Shown here piece by piece: positions 35,071 through 45,300 of a stretch of 64,000 nucleotides of DNA. The notes below the pieces were generated by a model. The model saw only the letters and a program-made list of their open reading frames with translations, had not been told where the DNA came from and did no database searches. Source of the stretch: Methanofollis fontis (GTDB lineage: Archaea; Halobacteriota; Methanomicrobia; Methanomicrobiales; Methanofollaceae); contig NZ_PGCL01000003.1 of the NCBI RefSeq assembly GCF_004297185.1, positions 310,001 to 374,000 on the forward strand, given 5' to 3'. Within the stretch, counting starts at the first letter, position 1, and every line of letters starts with the position of its first letter. The position numbers and the translations under genes are program-made.

Positions 35071-37185
35071 ATGGCTCAACTTGAACATATCGAAGCAATC
35101 GAAAAACGGCTCTGGAATGCGGCGGACACACTGCGGGCGAACTCGAATTATGCAAGCAACGAGTACTTCCTGCCCGTCATGGGTCTGATTTTTCTGCGGC
35201 ACGCCTACAGCCGGTTCCTTGCGGTCAAGGATCCCATTGAGGCAAATCTCCCCAAACGCGGTGGCAAGACGCGGGCACTGACCAAGGAAGACTTCTCCCA
35301 GAAGAGCGCGATCTTCCTGCAGCCCAGGGCGCAGTTTGACTATCTGGTCTCTCTCACGGACAGTGACGATCGCGCCAGGGCCATCATCGAGGCGATGGAG
35401 TCCATCGAGGGGGATTACGTCAACCTCAGGGGTGTTCTGCCCAAGAGCGAATACCAGGAACTGGACAACACCGTGCTCGGCCAGCTCCTCCGCACACTCA
35501 ATCCCGATGAGCTCAAGCGGGTCTCCGGTGATGTGTTCGGCCGCATCTACGAGTATTTCCTGACTCAGTTCGCCGATCAGAAAGCCCACGATGCCGGTGA
35601 GTTCTTCACGCCGGTCTCGCTCGTCTCGCTCATCGCAAACGTTCTCGAACCCGAAGCCGGCACTGTTCTGGACCCGGCCTGCGGGTCCGGCGGTATGTTC
35701 GTCCAGAGCGCCCGCTTCGTCGAGCGCCATCACCAAAACCCGGTCGACAGGCTCACCTTCTACGGGCTGGAAAAGAACGCCACCACCATCCGCCTGGCAA
35801 AGATGAATCTGGCCGTCCATGGTCTGGAAGGCGACATCCACAAGGCCATCACCTATTATGAAGACCCCCACGAACTGTTGGGCAGGGCCGACTTCGTGAT
35901 GGCCAATCCTCCCTTCAACGTCGACGAGATCGACGCAGACAAGGTCAAGACAGACCCGCGTCTTCCCTTCGGCCTGCCGGGGACCAACAAGAAGGGCAAG
36001 GTCTCAAACGGCAATTATGTCTGGATCAGTTATTTCTACAGTTACCTGAACGAACAGGGGCGGGCGGGCTTCGTGATGTCCTCCCAGGCATCGAGTGCCG
36101 GTCATGGCGAAGCGAAGGTCCGCCAGAAACTCGTCGAGACGGGTGATGTGGACCTGATGATCGCCATCCGCTCCAACTTCTTCTATACCCGTACGGTTCC
36201 CTGCGAGCTCTGGTTCCTCAACCGCGACAGGCCCGAACAGCACCGCGACAAGGTGCTGATGATCGATGCGAGGAATATCTACCGGAAGGTCACCCGCAAG
36301 ATCTACGACTTTTCGCCCGAGCAGGAGCAGAACATCCTCGCCATCGTCTGGCTCTACCGCGGCCACACCGAGAAGTACCTCGATCTCGTGGCAGGCTATT
36401 GCCATCGCATGCTGGATGAAACCGAGGGCTGTTTCGCCACCCTGAATGACGACGGTGAAACGATCGAGCCGCTTCCTTCGTTCATCAGTTCCCTTTCCAC
36501 GCTGCGGGAGGCACTGCAGCCGTTCCTTGCGACCCTGCCCGCAGATGGCCCCCACGCCGAGGCGCTCACGGAACTCGACGATGTGATGCCCCTGTTCGAA
36601 GCAGACGTGGCGGGCTTCCGGAAAGAGATTTCCGGGCAGCAGGCTGCGTGGCAGACACAGAAGACCACCAACGGAGAACTCAAGAAAGCGGTCGACCGCC
36701 TCGCCCCGCTGGTCGATAGCAGCCGCGACCTTGTCAAACAGACGGACCTCCTCTATAAACTCGCCTCCCGCCTCATCGACACCTGCGAGAACGAATGCGA
36801 CGCCCGCGGCAGCAATGCATGGTCAGGCCGCGATGTCACCCGCGCCCGCAAGGCCGCCGATGAAGCCCGCCAGGTAGCTGTGGAGCAGCTCAAGCAGGTG
36901 CGCTACTTCTGGCGGCAGGCCCACTGGCTGACCGAACGATTCCCCGATGCGAAGCTCTGCGATGTGGAAGGGCTGGTCAAGCTCGTGGACAGGGCCGAGA
37001 TCGAGGCCAACGACTGGTCCCTGACTCCCGGCCGCTATGTCGGCGTCGCCCCCGAGGAAGAGGACGAGGACTTCGACTTCGAGGAAGCGCTACGCGAGAT
37101 TCACGTGGAGCTGGAGAGTCTCAACGCCGAGGCGGTGCAGCTGGCGGCGACCATCAAGAAGAACTTTGAGGAGCTGGGGGTATGA
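35071..37185 (+). CDS. hsdM: Type I restriction-modification methyltransferase subunit
   Basis: 704 residues. The N-terminal HsdM helical domain (about 5-140) is followed by the N6-adenine methyltransferase domain: SAM motif DPACGSGGMF (D201-F210) and catalytic NPPF (N279-F282). The C-terminal 200 residues are a long helical region rich in Ala, Glu and Arg (about 490-700), longer than in basic HsdM. It methylates adenine in the target chosen by HsdS. The first gene of a long overlapping operon; its stop overlaps the next start (ATGA). Confidence 0.93.
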   Translation: MAQLEHIEAIEKRLWNAADTLRANSNYASNEYFLPVMGLIFLRHAYSRFLAVKDPIEANLPKRGGKTRALTKEDFSQKSAIFLQPRAQFDYLVSLTDSDDRARAIIEAMESIEGDYVNLRGVLPKSEYQELDNTVLGQLLRTLNPDELKRVSGDVFGRIYEYFLTQFADQKAHDAGEFFTPVSLVSLIANVLEPEAGTVLDPACGSGGMFVQSARFVERHHQNPVDRLTFYGLEKNATTIRLAKMNLAVHGLEGDIHKAITYYEDPHELLGRADFVMANPPFNVDEIDADKVKTDPRLPFGLPGTNKKGKVSNGNYVWISYFYSYLNEQGRAGFVMSSQASSAGHGEAKVRQKLVETGDVDLMIAIRSNFFYTRTVPCELWFLNRDRPEQHRDKVLMIDARNIYRKVTRKIYDFSPEQEQNILAIVWLYRGHTEKYLDLVAGYCHRMLDETEGCFATLNDDGETIEPLPSFISSLSTLREALQPFLATLPADGPHAEALTELDDVMPLFEADVAGFRKEISGQQAAWQTQKTTNGELKKAVDRLAPLVDSSRDLVKQTDLLYKLASRLIDTCENECDARGSNAWSGRDVTRARKAADEARQVAVEQLKQVRYFWRQAHWLTERFPDAKLCDVEGLVKLVDRAEIEANDWSLTPGRYVGVAPEEEDEDFDFEEALREIHVELESLNAEAVQLAATIKKNFEELGV

Positions 37186-38204
37186 CAGTTCCGGACCTGC
37201 CGGAAGGGTATGGCTCACTGCTCGTCGAGGTCAAAGAGCGGATTCTCACCGCCCGGTACCGGGCGCTCAGGGCGGTCAATACGGAACTGGTCGGGCTGTA
37301 CCGGGATATCGGCGAAATAATCGCCCGCCGGCAGGAGCACGAGGGATGGGGCAGGTCGGTCGTCGAGCGGCTGGCGACCGACCTGCAGCAGGAGTTTCCC
37401 GGGATCCGGGGTTTTTCCGTCCAGAATCTCTGGTATATGCGGCAGTTCTACCTGGAGTACCGCGACAGCGAAAAACTCCAACCACTGGTTGGAGAAGTCA
37501 GCTGGAGTCACAACCTCGTCATCATGGCGCGGTGCAAGGACCCCCTGGAGCGTGAGTTCTACCTCCGCATGACCCGCAAGTTCGGCTGGTCGAGGAACGT
37601 GCTGGTCCACCATATCGAGAACCAGAGCTACGAAAAGACGCTCCTCGGGCAGACCAACTTCGACCGGGCTCTCACGCCGGAGCTGCGGGCGCAGGCAAAA
37701 CTCGCGGTCAGGGACGAGTATACGTTCGATTTCCTGGAACTTGGGGAGGAGCACTCCGAGCGGGAGCTCGAACGCGCTCTCATCGCCCGGGTCGAGGAGT
37801 TCCTGCGGGTAATGGGCGGCATCTTCGCCTTCGTCGGCAGCCAGTTCCGACTGGAGGTCGGGGAGAAGGAGTACTTCATCGACCTGCTGCTCTTCCACCG
37901 GCGGCTCCGCTGCCTGGTGGCCGTCGAGCTGAAGATCGGCGAGTTCCAGCCCGAGTTCGTCGGGAAGATGCAGTTCTACCTCGCCGCCCTGGACCGGCAG
38001 GAGCGGCAGGAGGAGGAAAATCCCCCGATCGGGATCGTCCTCTGCAAGGAGAAGAGCCGCACCGTCGTCGAGTACGCCCTGCAGTCCTCGATAAGCCCCA
38101 TCGGCATCGCCACCTACCGGACGGTCAGGGAGCTGCCCCGGGAACTCCGGGACGAGCTGCCGGGCCCGGAGGAGATCGCGAGGCTTCTGGAGGACGGGGA
38201 ATGA
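37182..38204 (+). CDS. DUF1016 PDDEXK nuclease (YhcG-like)
   Basis: 340 residues. The N-terminal DUF1016 helical domain (about 15-150, with VNTELVGLYRDIGEIIARRQ and IRGFSVQNLWYMRQFY) is followed by a PD-(D/E)xK nuclease domain: D234 in EYFIDLLLFH and E249-L-K251 in AVELKIGEF. YhcG-like proteins are frequent guests in type I restriction loci and may act as accessory nucleases or recombination-related factors. It overlaps hsdM by four bases and a 49-codon ORF by four bases. Confidence 0.88.
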   Translation: MTVPDLPEGYGSLLVEVKERILTARYRALRAVNTELVGLYRDIGEIIARRQEHEGWGRSVVERLATDLQQEFPGIRGFSVQNLWYMRQFYLEYRDSEKLQPLVGEVSWSHNLVIMARCKDPLEREFYLRMTRKFGWSRNVLVHHIENQSYEKTLLGQTNFDRALTPELRAQAKLAVRDEYTFDFLELGEEHSERELERALIARVEEFLRVMGGIFAFVGSQFRLEVGEKEYFIDLLLFHRRLRCLVAVELKIGEFQPEFVGKMQFYLAALDRQERQEEENPPIGIVLCKEKSRTVVEYALQSSISPIGIATYRTVRELPRELRDELPGPEEIARLLEDGE

Positions 38205-38350
38205 GGGGCACTTGCAGCCGGGAGTTTGTGCAACGGTGCGTTGCACGGTTTCCGGAGAGCGGCGGTGGTGGCGTGGTCGGTGTCCGTGTCGGAGCGGAGC
38301 GGTCGCTGGCGGCGGCCGGTAAGGGGGATGTTGCGGGGGTGGCGGTGTGA
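38201..38350 (+). CDS. 49-residue ORF bridging DUF1016 gene and hsdS
   Basis: The ATG at 38201 overlaps the stop of the DUF1016 gene (ATGA), and its TGA at 38348-38350 overlaps the GTG start of hsdS (GTGA). It therefore fills exactly the only apparent gap in the operon. The product is basic and Gly/Val-rich (GGGGVVGVRVGAERSLAAAG) after a start with two Cys. It may be a real small protein or mainly a device that couples translation of hsdS to the upstream gene. No homologue known to me. Confidence 0.5.
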   Translation: MRGTCSREFVQRCVARFPESGGGGVVGVRVGAERSLAAAGKGDVAGVAV

Positions 38351-39555
38351 GCTGGAGCGAAATTGCCCTCGGGGATGCAATTCATGTGAAACACGGATTT
38401 GCATTTAAAGGTCAACACTTCTCTGATAGTGGCGAATTTATCGTCCTCACGCCTGGCAACTTCTATGAGGAAGGCGGCTTTCGAGTTCGTCCCGGCAAAG
38501 ACCGGTTCTATACTGGAGACATTCCTGAAGGCTACGTGCTCGAAGAGGATGACCTAATCGTTGCAATGACTGAGCAGGGCCCGGGTCTTCTCGGAAGTTC
38601 CGCCTTGATCCCTGAAGGTGGGAAATATCTTCACAACCAGCGATTAGGTCTCATTCAAGAGCGAAATGGTCTGATTGACAAGAAGTTCCTCTACTACCTG
38701 TTCAACACGAAAGCAGTACGAGGCCAAATAAGCGGCAGCGCTACTGGAACGAAGGTTCGGCATACTGCTCCTGAACGCATCTATCGTGTCAGAGTAACGG
38801 TTCCTGCAGATCTCAATGAACAGAAGAAAATTGCCTCCATCCTCTCCGCCTACGACGACCTCATCGAGAACAATCAGCGTCGGATTCAATTGCTCGAACA
38901 GGCGGCGAGGCTGCTCTACCGGGAATGGTTCGTCCACCTCCGCTTCCCTGGCCATGAACATGTCAGGGTCGTGGATGGCGTGCCGGAGGGGTGGGGGAGG
39001 AAGCGACTCTCTGAACTCTGCACGGATGTCCGCGACGCAACCGATCCGAAGACTCTACCGCCAGAAACTGTCTACATCGGGCTTGAGCACATTCCACGGC
39101 GTTCTATCACACTGAATGACTGGGGAAGTGCTGCAGATGTCGACAGCACCAAATACAAATTCGCGGAAGGGGACATACTCTTTGGAAAGATCCGGCCGTA
39201 CTTCCACAAAGTCGGCTTTGCTCTTGTCGACGGGATCACTTCTTCAGATGCAATTGTGATTCGCCCAAACGGGAATCAGCTCTATCACTACGTTCTGTTC
39301 CTGCTCTCAAGCGCTGAGTTTGTGGCTTTGGCATCAAAAACTGTTCGCGAAGGCTCGAAGATGCCGCGAGCCGACTGGAAATTCCTCCTCAAATCAGAGT
39401 TCTTGCTGCCGCCGCATACCCTGTTGACTTTGTTCAGTGATACAGTCGCTCCAATCTGCGATCAGTTACGAAATCTTGCCTTGATGAATCAACAACTTAC
39501 ACAAGCCCGCGATTTGCTCCTGCCTCGCTTAATGAACGGGGAGGTAGCAGTATGA
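38347..39555 (+). CDS. hsdS: Type I restriction specificity subunit
   Basis: 402 residues from a GTG that overlaps the upstream ORF. Two target-recognition domains (about 1-150 and 210-370) are separated by the conserved helical spacer KKIASILSAYDDLIENNQRR (about 160-180), and a matching helix ends the protein (LLLPRLMNGEVAV). The subunit sets the bipartite DNA target for both HsdM and HsdR. Its base composition is lower in GC than hsdM and hsdR, as is common for exchangeable specificity genes. Confidence 0.92.
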   Translation: MSWSEIALGDAIHVKHGFAFKGQHFSDSGEFIVLTPGNFYEEGGFRVRPGKDRFYTGDIPEGYVLEEDDLIVAMTEQGPGLLGSSALIPEGGKYLHNQRLGLIQERNGLIDKKFLYYLFNTKAVRGQISGSATGTKVRHTAPERIYRVRVTVPADLNEQKKIASILSAYDDLIENNQRRIQLLEQAARLLYREWFVHLRFPGHEHVRVVDGVPEGWGRKRLSELCTDVRDATDPKTLPPETVYIGLEHIPRRSITLNDWGSAADVDSTKYKFAEGDILFGKIRPYFHKVGFALVDGITSSDAIVIRPNGNQLYHYVLFLLSSAEFVALASKTVREGSKMPRADWKFLLKSEFLLPPHTLLTLFSDTVAPICDQLRNLALMNQQLTQARDLLLPRLMNGEVAV

Positions 39556-40325
39556 GCGCAACCTACGCAACCAAACTGCTGTTGGCCTTTAGAAGTGGCG
39601 ACACCTGCGCAATGCCTGGATGCAATTGTAAACTCACACCCGATAGCGATTCGGGTTATCCTATCAATGTCGGTGAAGCTGCCCATATCGCGGGAGAGCA
39701 TAATGGTGATGGTAAAAAAAAGAGGTCTGCACGATACGACCCCAGTATGACCGATGAGCAACGCAACCACTACAATAACCTGATCTATCTCTGCAGTACC
39801 TGTCACACCACCATCGACGCCATCCCGCATGGCGAGAACGCCTATCCGGTCGAAAGACTGCATAAAATCAAAGCGAAGCACGAGGAAAAGGTCCGCCAGG
39901 CAATGCTTGATGCATTCGCTGACGTTGGATTCCCGGAACTGGAGGAGGCAACGCGGTGGGCCACTACAATCCAGCCGTCTGTCGTCACCACCGATTATTC
40001 GCTGCTCGGGCTCGATGACAAAATCAAGAAGAACGATCTCGACGATGATGCACGTGGCGTCATCGCGATGGGGCTGGGCGTCGCAAGTGAAGTATCCCGG
40101 TACATTGAGAGCGTTGCTCAGACTGATGCTGAATTTCCAGAACGCCTAAAAGCTGGTTTCCTTGAGGAATACTGGTGTCTCAAGAAGGAAGGCATCAAAG
40201 GCGGTGACCTATTCGAGTTGATGTGCAGGTTTGCCCAGCGAGGTTTTACCCGCCAAGCCCAACGTTCAGCCGGGTTGGCTGTATTGATCCACCTGTTTGA
40301 AACATGTGAGGTGTTCGAGAAATGA
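39552..40325 (+). CDS. HNH-type protein, ABC-3C-like effector
   Basis: 257 residues. The N-terminal region is an HNH nuclease: DTCAMPGCNC, GEAAHIAGEH and NLIYLCSTCHTTID give the Cys pairs and the catalytic His. The C-terminal part (about 195-257, LEEYWCLKKEGIKGGDLFEL to AVLIHLFETCEVFEK) is a helical domain like those that end the effector of ABC-three-component systems. It is followed by a small middle component and a DUF2326-type ATPase, which supports that reading. ATGA overlaps at both ends. A DNA-cutting defence role is inferred. Confidence 0.78.
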   Translation: MSATYATKLLLAFRSGDTCAMPGCNCKLTPDSDSGYPINVGEAAHIAGEHNGDGKKKRSARYDPSMTDEQRNHYNNLIYLCSTCHTTIDAIPHGENAYPVERLHKIKAKHEEKVRQAMLDAFADVGFPELEEATRWATTIQPSVVTTDYSLLGLDDKIKKNDLDDDARGVIAMGLGVASEVSRYIESVAQTDAEFPERLKAGFLEEYWCLKKEGIKGGDLFELMCRFAQRGFTRQAQRSAGLAVLIHLFETCEVFEK

Positions 40326-40549
40326 TCTTGCCATCGAAGCACATCTCTGAAGAACAGTCCCTGCTTGGCGTCGGCGCCGTATTGTTGTATTGCTTGGAAC
40401 AGCCACAGACTGTCACCAGCCTCTGGGACAAGGTTCGGGATGACCCGTCTGTTGGAACCTACGAACGTTTTGTGCTGGCATTAGACCTTTTACACATTAC
40501 GGGAGTCATCAACCTCTCCCAAGGCATGATCCAGCGGGAGGCGTCATGA
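40322..40549 (+). CDS. ABC-3C-like middle component
   Basis: 75 residues, helical, with LLGVGAVLLYCLEQPQTVTS and RFVLALDLLHITGVINLSQG. The size, position and winged-helix-like pattern fit the small middle component that links effector and ATPase in ABC-three-component systems. It overlaps both neighbours by four bases, so equal translation of all three is likely. Family assignment is by context and general pattern. Confidence 0.65.
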   Translation: MILPSKHISEEQSLLGVGAVLLYCLEQPQTVTSLWDKVRDDPSVGTYERFVLALDLLHITGVINLSQGMIQREAS

Positions 40550-42309
40550 TTCACAGTGTATCTGCCAATCAGCCATCTTTCCATACGGTGAACTTCACCA
40601 CTGGACTCAATGTTATCCTTGCCGAGCGCTCTGAGGCTTCGACCGAGAAGGACACACGCAATGGCCTCGGTAAATCGACACTGATCGAGATCATTGACTT
40701 CTGTCTGGGCAGCCGTGCAAGGAAGGGCAAAGGGTTGGTGATCGAACCATTAGAGCAGTGGGCATTCACCCTCGAACTCACCCTCGGTGGTAACCGGGTC
40801 AAAGTGACGCGGGCGGTGACTGAACACAATCGTATCGTCGTTGAAGGGTCTACTAAGGGCTGGATCGAGCAACCTGATCGCGATGTAAAATCAGGTGAGA
40901 TGATTTATACGGTAGAACGTTGGCGAAAAATTCTCGGTTGGGCCCTTTTTAGTATCCCCATGTCTACTGGGTCAGTGAAATATAAGCCCAGCTTCCGGAG
41001 CCTTGTTTCCTACATGGTTCGTCGTGGACCATCCGCCTATCTCAGTCCATTTCAGCATACCGCAAGACAGCAGACCTGGGATGTGCAACTCCATACGGCC
41101 TATCTCTTGGGAATGAACTGGGAGTACCCATCCCGTTTGAAGAGCCTGAAGGATCGAGAGGAGGGCGTCAAGGCTATTGAGACAGCTATCAAGACAGGCG
41201 CGATGGAAGGCGCAATTGGTACCGTTGGCGAACTGGAGACCCAGCGTATCCAGTTGGAGCAACAGACCACCTCTGCTAAACAGGCTCTGGACACGTTCAA
41301 GGTCCATCCACAGTATGAATCCGTGCAACAGGACGCAGACCGTTTTACCCAAGAAATCCATGATTTGGCCAATCGTAACGTCACTTACAGGCGACGCTTG
41401 AGTCGCTACCAGGAATCCATTAAAGAAGAGAAGCCGCCTGCGGGTATGTCACTAGAGCGGTTATACGAAGAATCCGGTTTGTTGTTTCCCGACGCAGTCA
41501 AACGGTCATTAGATGATGTTCGAGTTTTTCACCAAAGGGTTGTATCCAATCGACGCGACTTCTTGGAAACCGAGATTACACGCATCCAGAAAGTTATCAG
41601 TGAGCGCGAAGAGCAAATTAAGGAGTTGACCGACCAGCGTGCCGAGGTGCTGGAAGTTCTCCAGACACATGGCGCGCTGCAAGAGATCACCAAACTCCAA
41701 GAACGCTATGTAGAATTACGGGGATCACTTGATCGGGTTCAGACTCGGTTGAGGGAGATGAAGAACCTCACCGCTACCAAGCGAGAAGTCAAGGCAGCAA
41801 AGGCGGAATTGGTTCAGACTGCTGAGCAGGATCATGAGCAGCGCGTGGGCGTTTGGTCCGAAGCTGTTCGTTTGTTCAACGAGCACTCCCAGGCGCTCTA
41901 TAAATCTCCTGGAAGACTGGTAATCGATGTTGGTGAAAAGGGCTACGAGTATCAGGTAGAAATCGAACGTAGCGGCAGCGAAGGCATCGGAAAAATGAAG
42001 ATTTTCTGCTTTGACCTCGCTGTTCTCCAAGTCCAAATGCAAATCCCTCATGGAATCGATTTCCTGATCCATGACACTCTGATGTATGACTCTGTGGACG
42101 GTCGTCAGCGGGCGCTGGCATTTGAGCGAGCTCACGAAGTAACAACCTCTCTTGGCGGCCAGTATATCTGCACTATCAATTCGGATATGGTCCCGATTGA
42201 AGACTTCAGCAAAGGCTTTGATTTTCAGCAACACGTGCAGCTTACTCTGTCAGATGCGACACCGTCCGATAGTTTACTTGGCATTCATTTCGAGAGGCCC
42301 GGTAAATGA
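40546..42309 (+). CDS. DUF2326-type ABC/SMC-like ATPase
   Basis: 587 residues. The Walker A loop TRNGLGKST lies at about 37-45 after an N-terminal FTTGLNVILAE strand, as in SMC/RecN/Rad50-like ATPases. Two long coiled-coil stretches (about 235-290 and 340-440) follow. The C-terminal lobe, with IGKMKIFCFDLAVLQVQMQ and GIDFLIHDTLMYDSVDGRQR, holds the signature and Walker B-like regions of the DUF2326 domain. With the two genes upstream it forms an ABC-3C-like module that probably senses DNA structure and triggers the HNH protein. Overlaps hsdR by four bases. Confidence 0.8.
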   Translation: MIHSVSANQPSFHTVNFTTGLNVILAERSEASTEKDTRNGLGKSTLIEIIDFCLGSRARKGKGLVIEPLEQWAFTLELTLGGNRVKVTRAVTEHNRIVVEGSTKGWIEQPDRDVKSGEMIYTVERWRKILGWALFSIPMSTGSVKYKPSFRSLVSYMVRRGPSAYLSPFQHTARQQTWDVQLHTAYLLGMNWEYPSRLKSLKDREEGVKAIETAIKTGAMEGAIGTVGELETQRIQLEQQTTSAKQALDTFKVHPQYESVQQDADRFTQEIHDLANRNVTYRRRLSRYQESIKEEKPPAGMSLERLYEESGLLFPDAVKRSLDDVRVFHQRVVSNRRDFLETEITRIQKVISEREEQIKELTDQRAEVLEVLQTHGALQEITKLQERYVELRGSLDRVQTRLREMKNLTATKREVKAAKAELVQTAEQDHEQRVGVWSEAVRLFNEHSQALYKSPGRLVIDVGEKGYEYQVEIERSGSEGIGKMKIFCFDLAVLQVQMQIPHGIDFLIHDTLMYDSVDGRQRALAFERAHEVTTSLGGQYICTINSDMVPIEDFSKGFDFQQHVQLTLSDATPSDSLLGIHFERPGK

Positions 42310-45300
42310 CCACCTACACCGAGGACACCCTCGTCCAGCAGACCACGGCCGAGTACCTGGAGCAGGAGCTGGGGTGGAACTCGGTGTACGCCTATAACAA
42401 CGAGGACTTCGGGCCGGACAGCCTGCTGGGCCGCGCTTCGGACCGGGACGTCGTCCTGACACGACCCCTCAGAACCAAGCTCGTCGAGCTGAACCCCGGA
42501 TTACCCGAGGAAGCCTATGACGACGCCGTGCGGCAGATCGTTTCGACAGGGGCGATGCAGTCGATGATCGCCACAAACCGCGAGAAGTACGATCTTGTCC
42601 GTGACGGCGTGCAGGTCACCTTCAGGAACGACAAGAACGAGCGGGTCCGCGAGCGGCTGCGGGTGTTTGACTTCACCGAACCCGCGAACAACCACTTCCT
42701 CTGCGTGCGGGAACTCTGGGTCCGGGGCGACCTGTACCGTCGACGGGCCGACATCGTGGGATTCGTCAACGGCCTGCCGCTGCTGTTCATGGAGCTGAAG
42801 AACGTCAGCAAGGATATCCGGGCGGCCTACGAGAAAAATTTCAAGGACTACAAGGACACGGTGCCGCACCTGTTCCATCACAACGCCTTCGTCGTGCTGG
42901 CCAATGGCGTAGACGCCAAGATCGGCTCGGTGACCAGCCGCTTCGAGCACTTCCATGAGTGGAAGCGTCTGGCTGAGGACCAGCCCGGCGTGGTGGACAT
43001 GGAGACGCTCCTGAAGGGAGTATGCGATAAGACCACCTTCATGGACTTGCTGGAGAACTTCATCGTCTTTGACGATTCGGCCGGCGAGCCGAGGAAAATT
43101 CTTGCCCGGAACCATCAGTTCCTCGGCGTGAACCGGGCCATCGAGGCCGTCCGGGATCGCAAGAATCGGCAGGGGAAGCTGGGAGTGTTCTGGCACACGC
43201 AGGGGGCGGGCAAGAGTTACTCGATGGTGTTGTTCACACGGAAGATCCACCGCAAACTCGGGGGGAACTTCACCTTCCTTGTGCTCACAGACCGCGACGA
43301 CCTCGACACCCAGATCTACAAGACCTTTGCCGGGTGCGGTGTGGCTGATAACGACCGCGACCCGTGCCGGGCATCCAGCGGCGATCACCTCAGTCACCTG
43401 CTCGCAGAGCATAAGTCGTACATTTTCTCGCTGATTCAGAAGTTCAATAGGGATGTGAATCCGGATGAGGGCTACACACAACGCGACGACATCATTGTCA
43501 TCACCGACGAGGCACATCGTACGCAGTCCGGAACTCTGGCGCTGAACATGCGAAACGCCCTCCCGAACGCCAGCTTCATCGGGTTTACCGGCACACCGCT
43601 GTTTAAGGACGAAGACGAAGTCACGCGTCGGGTGTTCGGAGACTACATCTCGACGTACGACTTCCAGCGGGCAGTCGATGACAAGGCCACCGTTCCGCTG
43701 TACTACGACGCCCGGGGCGAGAAGCTCGGCGTGGCCATCGGCGACGTGAACGAGCGGATTGCCAAGAAACTTGAAGAACTGCAGACGGATGACATCGATG
43801 TGGCACAGCGGCTGGAGCGGGAACTCAGGCGGGACTATCACATCATCACCGCCGACAAGCGGCTCGACCAGATTGCCAGCGACTTCGTCCAGCACTATTC
43901 GACGGCCTGGGAAACCGGCAAGGCGATGCTGGTGTGCATCGACAAGGTGACCTGCGTGCGGATGCACGGCCTGATCAGCAAATATTGGGACGAGCGCATC
44001 GCCGGACTGGAAGCTGAAACATCCCGGACAACCGACGAGCAGGAAGAGGCATTCCTGCAACGGCAGATCGACTGGATGCGTGAGACCCGCGCGGTTGTCG
44101 TAGTAAGCGAAGAACAGGGCGAGGTCGAAAAGTTCCGCAAGTGGGACCTGGACATTACCCCGCATCGCCGCCTGATCAAAGATGGGATCGACCTGCCAGA
44201 GTTCATGCGGGAGCAGCCTCAGTTCCACAACATGCAGAGACTGGCGCTGGACGACGCTTTTAAGGAGGGAGATCACCCGTTCCGGATTGCGATTGTCTGT
44301 GCCATGTGGCTGACCGGGTTCGACGTTCCGAGCCTCTCGACGCTGTATCTGGACAAACCTCTCAAGGCGCACACGCTGATGCAGGCCATTGCCCGTGCCA
44401 ACCGCGTGAACGAAGGCAAGAACAACGGGATGATCGTGGACTACTGCGGCATCCTTAAAAACCTGCGCAAAGCGCTGTCGACGTATGCCGGACGTGGGGA
44501 TGGTTCCCGGAGCGGCAAAGACGGACAAATCGAACCCGCGAAGCCTGAGGAGGATCTTCTGGCCGATCTGGCCGAAGCGATCGTGCTCGTCCGCTCATTC
44601 CTGACCGAACGCGGCGCATCGCTGGATGATATCATCTCAAAGAAGAGCTTCCAGCGGAACGCAGCCATCCTTGCTGCCAAGGAGGCGGCCAACGAGAACG
44701 ACGAGTCGCGTAAACGATTTGAGGTGATGTGCCGGGCAGTGTTCACGAAATTCAAGGCATGCATTAATGTGAAGGGGATCAACGCGCATCGAAGCGATTA
44801 CGACGCGATCAATGTCGTCTACAGAAGCCTGCAGAAGGATCGCGATATGGCGGACATCACCGACATTATCCGTGAGTTTCACCGGGTGGTTGATGGGGCG
44901 ATTGAGACCCGACCGGATGGTATTGCCGAAGATTCCGAACCATATGACATTAGTAAAATCGACTTTGACCGGCTCTGGCAGGAGTTCGAACGGAGTCCAG
45001 CGAAACGAACAACCGTCCAGAATCTCAAACAGGTTATCGATCAGCGCCTGTATCGGCTTCTGCAGCAGAATCCGTTGCGGACGGACTTCCAACGGCACTA
45101 TGAGGACATCGTAGTTGAATATAATCGCGAAAAGGATCGGGCAACCATCGAGAAGACATTCGAAGCCCTGCTGCGGTTCATAAACGAGATGGAAGAGGAG
45201 GAAAGCCGGGCTGTGCGGGAAGGCCTCGATGAGGAGTCACTGGCGGTTTTTGATCTTTTGAAGAAGCCGGACCTTTCTTCCACTGAAATCCAGCACATCA

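Noticed and set aside
42501-44528. A 675-codon open frame on the minus strand
   Set aside because: It is antisense to hsdR, which has all expected motifs; the minus frame has no domain-like sequence.
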